The position numbers and the translations under genes are program-made. A stretch of DNA of 64,000 nucleotides from Lepus europaeus (taxonomy: Eukaryota > Chordata > Mammalia > Lagomorpha > Leporidae), in the NCBI RefSeq assembly GCF_033115175.1, contig NC_084829.1, positions 15,016,496-15,080,495 on the forward strand, given 5' to 3'. Positions 21,468 through 32,912 of the stretch are shown here, piece by piece. The notes beneath the pieces are model-generated. The model was given only the letters and a program-made list of their open reading frames with translations. It was not told the DNA's origin and searched no databases. Each line of letters starts with the position of its first letter. Position 1 is the first letter of the stretch.

Positions 21468-21636
21468 GAGACCCTTAAGTGGCTCTGAATCTGTGTGCAA
21501 AGACGTTGAAATGTGATCTTGAAGGATGATCCTTGAAGAAATTGAAAATTTGCTATGATCTTTTCTGGGTCCCTGTGGCCTTCAGGATCGAGTCTAAACC
21601 AGATTTGTCTTCAGCACATCATAAAAAGCTCTTTTT

Positions 21637-21960
21637 GCGGGGTTGGCCTTGTGGTGTGGCAGGTGAAGCATCCCATATGGGCTCTGGTTCGAGTCCTGGC
21701 TGCTCCACTTCTGATCCAGCTCCCTGCTAATGGCCTGAGAAAAGTATCAGCAGATGGCCCAAGTGCTTGGGCTCTTGCCGTCCATGTGGGAGACCTGGAA
21801 GAATTTCCTGGCTCCTGGCTCCTGGCTTCAGCCTGACCCAGCCCTGGCCATTGTGGCCATCTGGGGAGTGAACCAGCAGAGAGAAGATACCTATTTCTTT
21901 CTGTTTCTCTCTCTCTCTCTCTCTGACTCTGACTTTCAAAATAAATAAATCTTTTTTTTA
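21637..21960 (+). repeat. CSINE, sense orientation
   Basis: GGGTTGGCCTTGTGGTGTGG, CTCTGGTTCGAGTCCTGG (B box), ends AAATAAATAAATC. One of the minority of sense copies in the intron; it has a small deletion after the A-box area. Confidence 0.9.
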
Positions 21961-22319
21961 AGCCCTTTTTTGCTCTGTGCTGGACTTAACCTACCACCAG
22001 TCCAACCTCTACATTCTCAGTTCAGCTGAGTGAGTCCTCTTTCCCTTGGTGAGCAGCTTGCCTGAGGAGCCCAGCAGTGCCTCTTGGAGGGCTTCCTCAA
22101 GCTCTCCCAGTGCACCTGCTGGGCTCTTCACACCTTACTTCTTGGTACAGGAGTTTTTTTTACCAGTCTATCACTCTATTAACTCCACAAGAATAAAGGC
22201 TCAATTTTATAAGTAGTCATAGGTTAGTATTAATATATAGGGAAGAAATTAAATCTTTGGGTAGAGTATTTACAATGCTAACTAGGAAGTGAGTCTTCAG
22301 CTTAGTGATACTAGGATTT

Positions 22320-22470
22320 GATAACTGGGCTATGGCTCCTGACATCTTCATGCTAATGCAGACCTGGGGAGACAGTGGTGATGGCTCAAGTGATTGGGTT
22401 GCCTTCCCTGCTGACATTTGGGGAGTGGGAACTCTCTTGTAGGTCTCTATCTCTGATAAATAAGTGGAAG
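22320..22470 (+). repeat. CSINE fragment, diverged
   Basis: Recognisable words only: CATGCTAATGCAGACCTGGGG, GATGGCTCAAGTGATTGGG, CATTTGGGGAGTGGGAAC, GATAAATAAGTGG. Confidence 0.55.
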
Positions 22471-22494
22471 AAAACAACTGCATAATGGTGGGAA

Positions 22495-22683
22495 GGACTT
22501 GGTATGGCTACAATAGCCAGATCTGGACCAGGCCAAAGCTAGGAGCCAGGAACTCCACGTGGTTGTTCCATGTGGGTGGCCATCGCCCAAGCACTTGGGC
22601 CTTCTCAGGAGCATTGACAGGCAGTTGGATTGGAAGTGCAGCAGTTAGGATTTAACTGTGTTGCTCTGCAGTGTCTACCCCGA
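22495..22683 (-). repeat. CSINE fragment, old
   Basis: GGCTACAATAGCCAGATCTGG, CTAGGAGCCAGGAACTCC, GCCCAAGCACTTGGGCC, ends GCAGTGTCTACCCC. The T-rich tail end is lost. Confidence 0.8.
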
Positions 22684-23178
22684 AATGATTTTTAATGGAA
22701 ACAGAGCACCAGTGCCTTCTTGATGGCTTTCTTACAAGTTTAGGGTTGTCATAAAAAGTGATGTGTGCAGCATGCTCTACGTGTGTCCTCCCCTTAACAC
22801 CGAATTCCTCAGCATGAAATTACGACTCAGAAGTGCCTGTGTTTACATTTGGAACCCTTGTACCTCATTGCTTTGTTGGAGAGAGGCTATACTAATTTAT
22901 GGTTCCACATGTAGTGTGTGTTAGGCCAGCGGGTTGGTTGGTTTGTTGGCTTTTAAAAACCAATACAAGCACTTGTAACAAGTAGTAAAGATGTCAGTTG
23001 AGTTTTATTTAAGCTTCTATTTTCTTTCCTTGTCCTCTCTCAGGGCATTTAGAGCTAAATGAGATAAGATAATCTGAAAGTACTTTGTAAACTAAAAATT
23101 GCTTTCAGAACAAAGTGTGTTATTAGTCTGAATGGCTGTAGTGGAGAAGGGAACAGGAAAGCCTGTATAATTTTACAG
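22684..23178. other. Intron 1 spacer
   Basis: No gene or clear repeat; contains a GTTGGTTGGTTTGTTGG patch near 22931. Confidence 0.5.
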
Positions 23179-23226
23179 TTCCTTCCTTCCTTCCTTCCTT
23201 CCTTCCTTCCTTCTTTCCTTCTTTCC
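23179..23226. repeat. (TTCC)n microsatellite
   Basis: About 12 TTCC units in the position of the T-run of the following antisense SINE, probably grown from its tail. Confidence 0.95.
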
Positions 23227-23503
23227 GACAGTGAGAGAGAGACAGAAAGGTTTTCCTTTGCTGTTGGTTCACCCTCCAATGGCCACCGTGGCCGGTGCGC
23301 TGCGGCCAGCGCACCATGCTGATCCGAAGGCAGGAGCCAGGTGCTTCTCCTGGTCTCCCATGAGGTGCAGGGCCCAAGCACTTGGGCCATACTCCACTGC
23401 ACTCCACTGCACATCCTCCACTGGAAGAGGGGCGACCGGGACTAGAACCCTGTGTGCCGGCGCCACAGGCAGAGGATTAGCCTATTGAGCTGCGGTGCCC
23501 GCC
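23227..23503 (-). repeat. CSINE, GC-rich subtype with internal change
   Basis: GACAGTGAGAGAGAGACAG, GTGGCCGGTGCGCTGCGGCC. Near 23393-23420 a repeated CACTGCACTCCACTGCAC replaces part of the body. Ends CTGCGGTGCCCGCC. Confidence 0.9.
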
Positions 23504-23789
23504 AGTTGCATTTTTGTATTTATGAAATGCTTTATGATGAAGACATGGAGATGATTAAGTAACAAAGGTGACCTAGAATCCCATTGTTTCATGTGTGATT
23601 TCAGCCTTGTTAATGTTTTGTATGAGTACCAGGGTTCTTTTGGGCTGTGGCTTGGAAGACAGTTCAGTTAAATCCAGCGGATTTTTTTTGTTTTTTTGTT
23701 TACCATGTCTTGGCTCTGTGTTTGATGCTTGAACATGTGGCCCTGCCCTTCCCAAGACCATTTGTTGATTATATTTAGTGGCAGGGATG

Positions 23790-24012
23790 CAAGACACTGT
23801 GAAGAGTGCTTCTGGTATTGGGGTTCCACTGAAATTGAGGATCTTAACTGTGTATCGGGTAATCATGGGCAAATCACTTTGCCTAAGCCTCAGTTTATCC
23901 ATCTGTCAGATGGGATGAATGATACCTTTGTAATTGATCTTGCCAGGTGGTTATTTATAATGGGTGGTGAGGTAGAATAAAACATGGGAAGTGCCTTATA
24001 AGCTCTTGAGAC
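23790..24012 (+). repeat. MIR-type ancient SINE
   Basis: AATCATGGGCAAATCACTTTGCC, then AGCCTCAGTTTATCCATCTG, then GATGGGATGAATGATACC, ending GGAAGTGCCTTATAAGC: the MIR order. One of the better-preserved MIRs here. Confidence 0.8.
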
Positions 24013-24836
24013 CCTGTTAGTGTTCTTAAGTCCCATAGGTTTTTGTGGCTGAATTCTCCATGTACAATGGTGAAGAGGAAACAGCATTTCTGGGTCATCT
24101 TTGTAAATTGTTACAGTGTATTTTTGTTGTCTGAGGAAGAAGATAGAAATTGAAAATCATAGAGATGGGTAACACTCCCCTTCTGGGGGTGGGGGAAACG
24201 CAGTGTGAACCTTGACACCCTGGCAGCCATCCTCTTTGGTGATGGATTGTTATTTCCCTCCTTCTGTGAGGGTAAGGTGGTGTCCTGGTGCTGTGGGGCA
24301 ATGTGACTTTTTCGTGTTTCACAGTATACTTTCGCAAGAGTCTTTTTTCTTTCTTTCTTTCTTTGTCACCCTCCAGTCAAGATGTCCCCTCCAGATGAGG
24401 TAGAGCTAAATGCTGGTTTTACCCAGATTGCTCCTTTGTCATTCTTATGCTGCTCAGAGCACTAAAGCTGCGTTTGTTCTATTTTCAGCTTGTAATAATG
24501 TCTTGATGTTGGAGGATGAAAGAGCCAATGTGAATGGAAGGCATTTAATAAGGATTCATGGTCTTGAATCCCAGTTAAATTGGTAGCACATGCTTTTCCT
24601 CTGCCCTAAACAGCTTTGGTTGTGCTGTCTTGCTGGAGCTGTGACACCACAAAGCTTGGGCTTCCACACTTGCCACATGACTCCTTTCCAGAATGATGGT
24701 TCTGAGTGGCAAAGTAATAGCCTTTGATAGATGGCGAATGAGTGGTGGACTTAGTTTCTTTTAAAGATGATGGAATATTTAGTAGGAGTCTGTGCTTTTG
24801 GGGAAGGGTTTAGAGGGGCAAGGATAGAGGACCAGT
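24013..24836. other. Intron 1 spacer
   Basis: No gene or firm repeat; a short (CTTT)n lies at 24344-24364. Confidence 0.5.
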
Positions 24837-24845
24837 AAGCACCAT

Positions 24846-25122
24846 TTTTTTTTAATAACTTTTAAAAAAATTTATTTATTTGTTTATTTGAAAGTCAAAG
24901 AGAAAGTTGCAGAGAGAGAGAGGTCTTCTATCCGCTGGTTCACTCCCCAGTTGGCTGCAGTGGCCAGAGCAGCCGGAGCTGCACCGATCTGAAGGCAGGA
25001 GCCAGGAGCTTCTTCTGGGTCTCCCATGTGGGTACAGAGGCCCAAGAGCTTGGGCCATCTTCTACTGCTTTTCTAGGCCAGAGCAGAGAGCTGTATCGAA
25101 AGTGGAGCAGCTGAGACTCAGA
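24846..25122 (-). repeat. CSINE, first of two at one target
   Basis: TTTAAAAAAATTTATTTATTTG ... GAGCAGCTGAGACTCAG; its own 5' end (C-rich terminus) is missing. AAGCACCAT flanks it at 24837-24845 and again at 25123-25131. Confidence 0.88.
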
Positions 25123-25134
25123 AAGCACCATCTT

Positions 25135-25411
25135 TTAAAATTTATTTTTTTAAGATTTATTTGAAAGGGTCATAGAGGGAGAGACAGATCTCCATCTGCT
25201 GTTTTGCTCCCCAGATGACTGCAACTGCCAGGGCTGGGCCAGGCCAAACTAGGAGCCAGGAGTTTCCAGGTCTCCCATGTGGGTGGCAGGGGCCCAAACA
25301 CTGGGGCCATCTTCTGCTCTCCCCAGGTTGGATCAGAAGTGGAGCATCTGTGTGAGATGTGAGTGTTGTAGCAAGTGGCTTTACCTGCTGAGCCATGGCA
25401 CCGGCCCCAGG
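25135..25411 (-). repeat. CSINE, second insertion at the same target
   Basis: AAGATTTATTTGAAAGGGTC to GAGCCATGGCACCGGCCCC. The flanks share AAGCACCATCTT (25123-25134 and 25412-25423), a 12-base duplication that includes the earlier copy's target repeat. Confidence 0.9.
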
Positions 25412-25647
25412 AAGCACCATCTTAATGAGCTATATGATGTAGCTGATTTGGGTTATGATTAGTTATTTGGTTCCCCCTACTCTTCAGCCTTTTCAGGAGG
25501 TCTCCTAATGGGTTACATTTTCTTTTAGAGGGGCTTATTTCATGTGTTTTATATATACCCTACATCATTCCAAAAAAGATAAGGCTACAGTGAACTGTCT
25601 TTCTAGGAGCAAGTAATTTTTGCTGCACTCTGATTAAAGTTCACTTT

Positions 25648-26332
25648 TTTTTTTTTTTAAGATTTATTTATTTATTTGAAAGAGTTACACAGAGAAGGAG
25701 AGGCAGAGAGAGAGAGAGAGAGAGAGATCGATCTTCCGTCCGCTGGTTCACTCCCCAACTGGCCGCAACAGCTGGAGCTGCTCTGATCCGAAGCTTGGAG
25801 TCAGGAGCTTCCTCCAGGTCTTATGTGGGTGCAGGAGCTGAAGGACTTGGCTGCTTTCCCGGGCTGTAGCAGAGAGCTGGATCAAAAGTGGAGTAACCCA
25901 GGGGCTGGTGCCGTGGCGCAGTAGGTTAATCCTCCGCCTGCGGTACCAGCATCCCATATGCATAGGCGCCAGTTCTAGTCCTGGCTGCCCCTCTTCCAGC
26001 CCAGCTCCCTGCTATGGCCCAGGAAAGCAGTAGAAGATGGCCCAAATGCTTGGGCCCCTGCACCCACGTGGGAGACCAGGAAGAACGCCTGGCTCCTGGC
26101 TTCAGACCTGTGCAGCTCCTGCCGTTGCAGCATTTGTGGAGTGAACCAACGGAAGGAAGACCTTTCTCTCTGTCTCTCCCTTTCACTGTCTGTCACTCTA
26201 ACTCTCAAATAAAATAAATAAAATCTTAAAAAGAAAAAAAAAAAAAAAGAAAGAAATTGTAGTAGCCCCGACCATATGGAATGCTGGCACTGTAGTTGGC
26301 GGCTTTACCTGCTATGCCACAGCGTTGGCCCC
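25648..26332 (-). repeat. CSINE split by a sense CSINE
   Basis: The antisense copy occupies 25648 to about 25901 and 26256-26332. Its target duplication AAAGTTCACTTT is perfect (25636-25647 and 26333-26344). A GA stretch lies near 25708-25728. Confidence 0.9.
25902..26255 (+). repeat. CSINE nested in the preceding element
   Basis: GGGGCTGGTGCCGTGGCGC to AAATAAAATAAATAAAATC and a long A-rich tail. It sits in the opposite orientation to its host SINE. Confidence 0.92.
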
Positions 26333-26344
26333 AAAGTTCACTTT

Positions 26345-27816
26345 CTAAGTGCACAAAATGACAACCAGATTAAAATATGGGCGGTGAACAGTTGTCCTTT
26401 TCAAGTCAGCAGTGTTTGGGCTGAGCAGTTTTTGAAAACTTTAACTAAAACTTCACGAAAGGTAAATTTGGTATTGACACCCTGACAGGACTTTTAATCT
26501 GGAAGAATCTTAAAGATGTGAAAGCTGTCTCAGTGGTGATTACATCCTGGAGTGGCAGAGATCAGATTTCTCTTACCAAGCCAGTGTTGTTTATCGTGTT
26601 TTTGCACAGCATAGGAGGCAGCGAGGATCTGGATTTAATAATGAATTTCTGAACCAGAGTTACTTTAGAGAGAGCCATGGATGGTTGTTACTGCATGATT
26701 CAGTGTTCCGTGTCTTCAAAAATCTTTTCAGTTACTCATTGTGTATTGTCATCCTCAAAAGTACTGTTGGGATTCCAGATCCTTGTGGTTTAAGCTTAGC
26801 TGGAATCTGTAAGGTGGCTGACAGAGTGAAAGGAAACCTCCTTTAAATAAAGAACATATTTGGCCTGCCTAACTGTCTGAGTCTGGGCTTTCTGGCATAT
26901 CTAAGCCATGGGCCAAGTCTCAGTTGAAGAGGTTGGGGAATACTTGTTTTATTCTGCTGGACTGCTCCCCTCCAGTCCCCTTCAGTTCAATATAAACACC
27001 ATCAATTAGTTCTGCAGAAACTCTTGCTTTTAATAAGAACTTGCACAGCTTCAAGTTATACTGAGTTCTTGTCTCATTGAGATATCAGGAGTGGAATCCT
27101 GCCCACTCAACATTACTTGGGATAAATCAAAACTCTAATGATGCTATTACATTTTTTTTTTGGCCCTGGTAAGCTGGAAAGTACTGGGAGGTGGGGGAAA
27201 TGGGTCTGATTTGGAAATGTTTTTAGCTAAAGAGTGGTATTTTTCCTGCTTCCTTCTGATTCTACTCCCTGCTCTAATTAAGTTATGCAGTTGTTGTCCC
27301 AGTACTGACATACTCCAGGTGAAATACGTTTTCTAATCCACTAACCTTTTTATCTTTTCCTCTTTCGTAAGACTTGCTGAAGTTATCATGTTGTTTCTTT
27401 CCAGAATTTATTGGAGCAGTAGGCAAAGCCTCTGCTTTGTAATGATGATTATAAAGAACAGTCAGTTTACCCAGGAAGGCTATTATTTTTGACTTGCAAA
27501 GCTTTTATAACCAAACATTGTTTACTTATAGTTGCTTAGTATCAATGAAGACCTTAATGGTACCTGTTGTAAGAGGTCATCCCAGGAAGGAACAGAAGAT
27601 GTCACCTTGCCCAGTCATAATAGCTTGTTTCTGGGTTGGCATTGTACGAGTGCCTGGAGGACTTGGTGGGGCTTTTGCTTCCTGTTTGCTTTCTTTTCTG
27701 CCATCAAAGAATCCTCCTCATAGAGTGTTGAGAGATTTCTCAAGCTGATCAGTAATAACTAATTCTGGAGTCCCTTCTTTCTATTGCTTCTTTTTTAAAA
27801 GATTGCATTTTCTTTT
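26345..27816. other. Intron 1, 1.5 kb without SINEs
   Basis: No gene or convincing repeat noticed. Small ORFs at 27494-27748 lack recognisable features. Confidence 0.5.
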
Positions 27817-28135
27817 TGAATTATTTTATTATTTATTTGAAAGAGTTGCAGAGAGAAGTTGAGTCAGAGAGAGAGAGAGAGGTCTTCCATTCCACTGGTT
27901 CATCCCCCAAATGACTGCAATGGCCAGAAGCTGAGCCGATCCGAAGCCAGGAGCCTCCTCCAGGTCTCGCATGCAGGTCCAGGGGCCCAAGGACTTGAGT
28001 CATCCTCCACTGTTATCCCAGGACATTAGCAGAGAGCTGGATTGGGAGAGGAGCAACCGGAACTAGAACTGGTGCCCACAGGGGATGCCGACGCTGCAGG
28101 CTGGGGCTTTAACCCATTGTGCCACAGCGCCGGCC
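27817..28135 (-). repeat. CSINE
   Basis: GAATTATTTTATTATTTATTTG, CGATCCGAAGCCAGGAGCC, ends TGCCACAGCGCCGGCCCC. Confidence 0.92.
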
Positions 28136-28179
28136 CCTCTGTTTCTTCTTACCCAATATATGAATTAAAGGATGGCTTT

Positions 28180-28483
28180 ATGTTATTATTTATTTACATT
28201 ATTATTTATTTGGTGGAGAAGCAGAGAGACACAGACACAGACCTCTCATCTGCTGATTCACTCCTCAAATTCCTGCCACCTCTGGGTCTGGGCCAGGCTG
28301 GAGTCAGGAGCCAGGAACTCAGTCTGGGTCTCCCAACATCGGTAACAGCGACCAAAGTACTTGAGTTATCACCTGCTGCCTCCCAGGATGTACACAATAG
28401 CAGGAAGCTGGAATTGTGAGCAGAGCAGGGACTCAAAGCGAGGCACTTTGATATGTATGTCCACTGTGCTAGTGCTCACCTCT
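28180..28483 (-). repeat. CSINE, old
   Basis: TTATTTATTTACATTATTATTT, GTGGAGAAGCAGAGAGACAC, GGAGTCAGGAGCCAGGAAC, ends GCTAGTGCTCACCTC. Confidence 0.85.
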
Positions 28484-28588
28484 CGAGGATGACTTTAAAA
28501 CTAATTTGAGGGGCTTGCTTGAGTAGGTGCCAACACTGAATAAGAGTATGTAAGAAGTAGCCTCTTGTGCTCTTGATTTATTCTTATT

Positions 28589-28852
28589 CTACAGAACAGC
28601 TCCAGGGAACAGGAAGTCCAGAATTGCAGTTTGTGCTTTAGGACAGGTTAAAGTTAGCTTCATAGCACTTTTCACTGTTTTGGCATCTATGGCTGTCCTT
28701 TCCTGCAGTCTCTTTTGCGAAGTGCGAGCCCTATGTATGGTCTTTCTATTTAACTTTATTCTGTCCCAGCTTGCTCTAGTACTCTTGGGTGGTTCTGGTT
28801 TCTTTGCTGTTTTCCTGGTAGTTGAAGATGAAAGGCCTTTTAGGCATCTCAC
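28589..28852 (-). pseudogene. Possible retrocopy fragment of an unrecognised gene
   Basis: An 88-codon minus frame unlike the SINE-derived ORFs around it. It is Lys/Arg/Thr-rich, then ends in a hydrophobic segment finishing AILDFLFPGAVL and a TAG. An AATAAA on the minus strand lies a few bases after the stop (28577-28582). Non-repetitive composition and a poly(A) signal next to the stop suggest the end of a coding sequence. No poly(A) tract or target duplication was found and I do not recognise the protein. Chance remains quite possible. Confidence 0.2.
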
Positions 28853-28879
28853 TTTCTTTCCCCATGTAATCCTGGATGT

Positions 28880-29310
28880 GAATGTGATTTCTGTTTTAAA
28901 CAGTTCAGTGGTTTTTAGTATATGCAGAATTGTGCAACCATCACCACAGTTATTTACAGAATATTTTTATCACTCTGAAACATAACTGCATACCCATTGG
29001 CAGTCACTTTCCCTCTCTTCCCACTTCCCTCAGCCTCTGGCAACCACTAATCTTTCCGTTTCTGTGAATTGGGTTATTCTGGATATGGTACTATATGTGG
29101 CCTTTTCTGACTGGCTTGTTTCACTTAGCGTGGTGTTTCTAAATTTCATCCATGCTGTAGTATGTTTCAGCAATTACTCCTTTTAAGGCTTCATGATATT
29201 GTGTTGTATGGATATACTACATTTTGCTCAACCATTCACTAGTTGAATGGGCATTTGGATTGTGTCCATCCTTTTGCTGTTGTGAACAATACTGTTAGGA
29301 ACATTTGTAT
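28880..29310 (-). repeat. L1 3'-end fragment (old, L1M type)
   Basis: Contains the familiar antisense L1 words GTGCAACCATCACCACAG, CCTCTGGCAACCACTAATC, TTTCACTTAGCGTGG, TTTCATCCATGCTGTAG, TTGTATGGATATACTAC and GTTGTGAACAATACTG in the expected order. Confidence 0.85.
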
Positions 29311-29321
29311 GTCACTATTTA

Positions 29322-29672
29322 AGAAATTTATTTATTTATTTATTTTTGAATTTACTTTCATTTAGAGAAAGAGATATTGTGATCTTCATTCTCCTGGTTC
29401 ATTCCTTAAATACTACAGTGGTTAGGGCTGGGGTGAGGCCAAAGCTGGCATGCAGGAACTCCATCCAAGTTTTTCACCTGGGTGGCAGGGGCCCAAACAC
29501 TTACCCCCCCTTTTTTTTCCCCAAACACTTACCATTATCTGCTGCCTTCTAGGATGGGTTAACAGGGAGCTGGATCAAAAGTGGAGTAGCTGGAATTGGA
29601 ACTCCAATGTAAGATTTGGGTGGTGTTGTAAGTAACAGCTCAGCTCCTTGTGTGCCACAGTGTCTGCCCCTG
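29322..29672 (-). repeat. CSINE, old
   Basis: AAATTTATTTATTTATTTATTT, TGGCAGGGGCCCAAACACTT. A CCCAAACACTTACC segment is duplicated around a CT-rich insert near 29490-29532. Ends GTGTCTGCCCC. Confidence 0.85.
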
Positions 29673-29779
29673 TATGCCTGTTTTTTTAATGTTCATATAT
29701 TTGCATTCTCTTGCAAGATCTCAGTTTACAAAAGCCGCATATACACTTAAAAATTTATATGTGTGGTTAATTTTTAAAG

Positions 29780-30102
29780 TTTTTTTTTTTTTTTTAATGA
29801 TTTATTTATTTGAAAGAGTTACACAAAGAAGGAGAGGCAGAGAGAGATGGAGGTCTTTTATCTGCTGGTTCACTCCCCAGTTAGCCGCAACGGCTGAAGC
29901 TGCACCGATCCAAAGCCAGGAGCCAGGAGCTTCCTCCAGGTCTCCCACTTGAATGCTGGGGCCCAAGGACCCGGGGCATCTTCCACTGCCATAGCAGAGA
30001 GCTGGATCAAAAGTGCAGCAGCCGGTACTTGAACCAGTGCCCATATGGGATGCCAACACTGCAGGCATCAGCTTTACCAGCTGCACCACAGCGCCGACCC
30101 CA
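29780..30102 (-). repeat. CSINE with long target duplication
   Basis: T-run to CACAGCGCCGACCCC. Flanked by TGTGGTTAATTTTTAAAG (29762-29779) and TGTGGTTAATTGTTAAAG (30103-30120), 18 bases with one mismatch. Confidence 0.93.
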
Positions 30103-30120
30103 TGTGGTTAATTGTTAAAG

Positions 30121-30973
30121 CTTATGCCTCTGATCCTGTTTTCATTACAGTGCTACACTGGACCCTCCACTTCTGAGTCCCCCTTGCCTTTTAGGGAGTT
30201 GGGGAAGTCCTCATTGTCCTCACTAGCTGAGACTACTCTGCACTGCAGAGCAGTCTTAAATGCTCCACCCCTTTGCAGACTGTAAACGCTATTCTTTCTA
30301 AACACTTAGGGTAGAATTGAATGCTCTTGCTTGGTAGCGGGACTTCCATGGGATGACTTGTTTTGTGTGATTGATCAAGTGTTTTTGGCTATAGTTGTCT
30401 TTGTACAGTAGTTGTCATATAGTTTTGTTTCCCAGAGCCTCCTTCCCATGTGTGGTTTCCTCTCCTTACATTTGGTTTTAACTTTTTTGTGGTAGCTTCT
30501 GTTAACATTCTTTGGCAGAGGGCTATGGGAAACAGAATGTCCACTTAGTCCACTGTCTACCTGGTTTTCTTGCTTCTTCCAAGCATGCTCAATCAAAAAT
30601 GCTCAAATTAAAAAAGCATCATAAACAATAATAAAGTTTTTTTTAAGGAAAAAATTGATATTATATTTTCTTCTGAGTTTCTGATTGAACAGATTTATTT
30701 TCCCCAAATTGATGGGAAATTGTTGAGACTGGCCTCTTAGTTTTTTGTGCATTTTTAAATGTTAGAGAAAGTTTAAGGGAATGAAAGAGAAGTGTAGTGA
30801 ATAGAGGGAGTTGCAGATGTGTGCTGGTATTGGGAAACAGTGTGCGAGCTCAAATGCTCTAGGGGTGCATGCCTTGGTGTGGATGTTCAGAGCCCATTGT
30901 GATAGGAAGCCAAAATGTCAATGTTACCTGTCAGTATTTGGAATCTTGTTACATAGAACTCAAGTTCATTGTC
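30121..30973. other. Intron 1 spacer
   Basis: No gene or firm repeat recognised. Confidence 0.5.
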
Positions 30974-30986
30974 AAAAAATTATTTA

Positions 30987-31325
30987 TTTATTTTTATTTT
31001 TTGACAGGCAGAGTGGACAGTGAGAGAGACAGAGAGAAAGGTCTTCCTTTTTCCGTTGGTTCACCCCCCCCCCCCCCCAATGGCTGCTGTGGCTGGCGCA
31101 CTGCGCTGATCCATAGCCAGGAGCCAGGTGTTTCTCCTAGTCTCCCTTGCAGGTACAGGGCCCAAGGACTTGGGCCATCCTCCACTGCACTCCCGGGCCA
31201 CAGCAGAGAGCTGGACTGGAAGAGGAGCAACCGGGACAGAATCCGGCGCCCTGACCGGACGAGAACCCGGGGTGCCGCCGGGCGCCTAGGCGGAGGATTA
31301 ACCTATTGAGCTGCGGCGCCGGCCC
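30987..31325 (-). repeat. CSINE, young GC-rich subtype
   Basis: Flanked by a perfect AAAAAATTATTTA (30974-30986 and 31326-31338). Carries a C-run of about 16 near 31064-31078 and ends GCTGCGGCGCCGGCCC. Confidence 0.94.
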
Positions 31326-31338
31326 AAAAAATTATTTA

Positions 31339-32655
31339 ATAATGGTGTTAATCATGCTTCTCACACTCCCAGTTTTTCTTGTATGCTCTCTGCTCCAAGT
31401 TGACTTCTTGCTCAGGTCATTTATTTGTTTTACTTAATGGAAAACTCTGCAGTAGCCATACAACCAAGAATTTACTAGGCTAGATATATGTAGAAGGTAG
31501 GTTTGAGTATGTGTGAGAGTGTGAGAGAGTATCTAAGGAGTTAATAGTTTAAACTTTACATTGTTTAACCGGAAATTTGTGTTCTGCCTGGTTGCTTTTG
31601 TGTGGTTTACCTATAACCTATACACATACTTGTGCCATTTCAAAAGCCAGCGCCACAGCCCTCCTACTAAAATTGCTTATTAGAGCTAATTTTAAGAATT
31701 GAGTTAGAACTGCCCTATAATGTAATGCAGAATATTTCCCAATAATGCCTAGGTTAACAATGATAGTCTTGCTGTATTGTGCAAAAAAGGCTTCTGTTCA
31801 GACCCAGCTGGGTTTCAGGCTTAATTCATTGCTCTATGGTGGGATCGCCACAGCTGCTGTGGGGCCTTTACAAATGCAAAAAAGCTGTCAGTGTTTGTTT
31901 CATCAGCTGCATAAGTGATGAGGCCAAGTTGAGGAATCCATTCCAGTGCGCAGTGTGCAGGCTGTAGCCATTATTGTTTACAGAATTAGTGTGTTGGAGC
32001 TTTAAAATAGTTGGCACATCGTCCTCCCTTTAAAAGCACAAGACCAAGGAATGGGACCAGTTGGTTGTCCTTGTAATGTTGGTTGGATCCAGCCAGCTCT
32101 TGTCTAACAGTTATGGCCCCAGTCTGTGCTGCAGGATTTGCCCCTCTGGAAGAACCTGGGGTGTGAATTCTTGTTGATTTGGTTCTGCATCCCAAACTTA
32201 GGTTTACATCCCTTTTCTTTTTCTGTATTTTCAATTAAAAAGCAGTCACTTAAGAGTTCCAGAACTATAGTTTGAGTTTAAAGGATTGATCACTTTCCCA
32301 GCTCCAAAGAGGTATAAGACTGCCAACTGGGACTTAAGATGTCTGCAGTAACATTCCGCATTTGGATTTCTCAGATTCATGATCTGATATTGCTTTGCTA
32401 ATTGCCCTCATTTTTCCCCATGGATACAGAAATTAAGACTCCTTCTTGGCAGTACACAGACCCACTGGCCAGGTCACTTCTCAGCCAGTTAAGAAGCATT
32501 CTGCAGTGCCCTCTGAGGTGCTATCCTATCAGGGCAAGGTGACTGTGCTGTGGCAGCATGTTCAGTTCCTTTTGGACTGGGCAAACAGGCTTTTGGGACC
32601 AGTGTTGATGGTCTTTTCTTTGGATGGCATTCTAACGCACTTTTAATTTTTATTT
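31339..32655. other. Intron 1, 1.3 kb without recognised repeats
   Basis: No gene seen. 31840-31990 (around TTTGTTTCATCAGCTGCATAAG) reads as complex unique sequence with an E-box CAGCTG; a conserved element is possible but untested. Confidence 0.45.
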
Positions 32656-32659
32656 AAAA

Positions 32660-32912
32660 CATTTTTTTTTTCATTTATTGGAAAGGCAGTTAGGGAGAGA
32701 CAGAGCTCTTCCATCTTCTGGTGTACTCCCCAAGTGGCTGCAATGGCCAGGGTGACAGGGGCCCAAATGCTTGCTATCATCTGCTGTTGCTTCCCAGGTG
32801 CATTAACAAGACACTGGATCAAAGCAGAGAATCCAAGACTGGAACTGCACTCTGGTATGGGATGCTGGTGTTGCTAGTAGAGATTTAGCCCTCTGCACCA
32901 CAATGCTGTCCT
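32660..32912 (-). repeat. CSINE, old and shortened
   Basis: ACATTTTTTTTTTCATTTATTGG, CAAGTGGCTGCAATGGCCAGG, ends CACCACAATGCTGTCC. The segment between the two conserved blocks is deleted. Confidence 0.85.
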
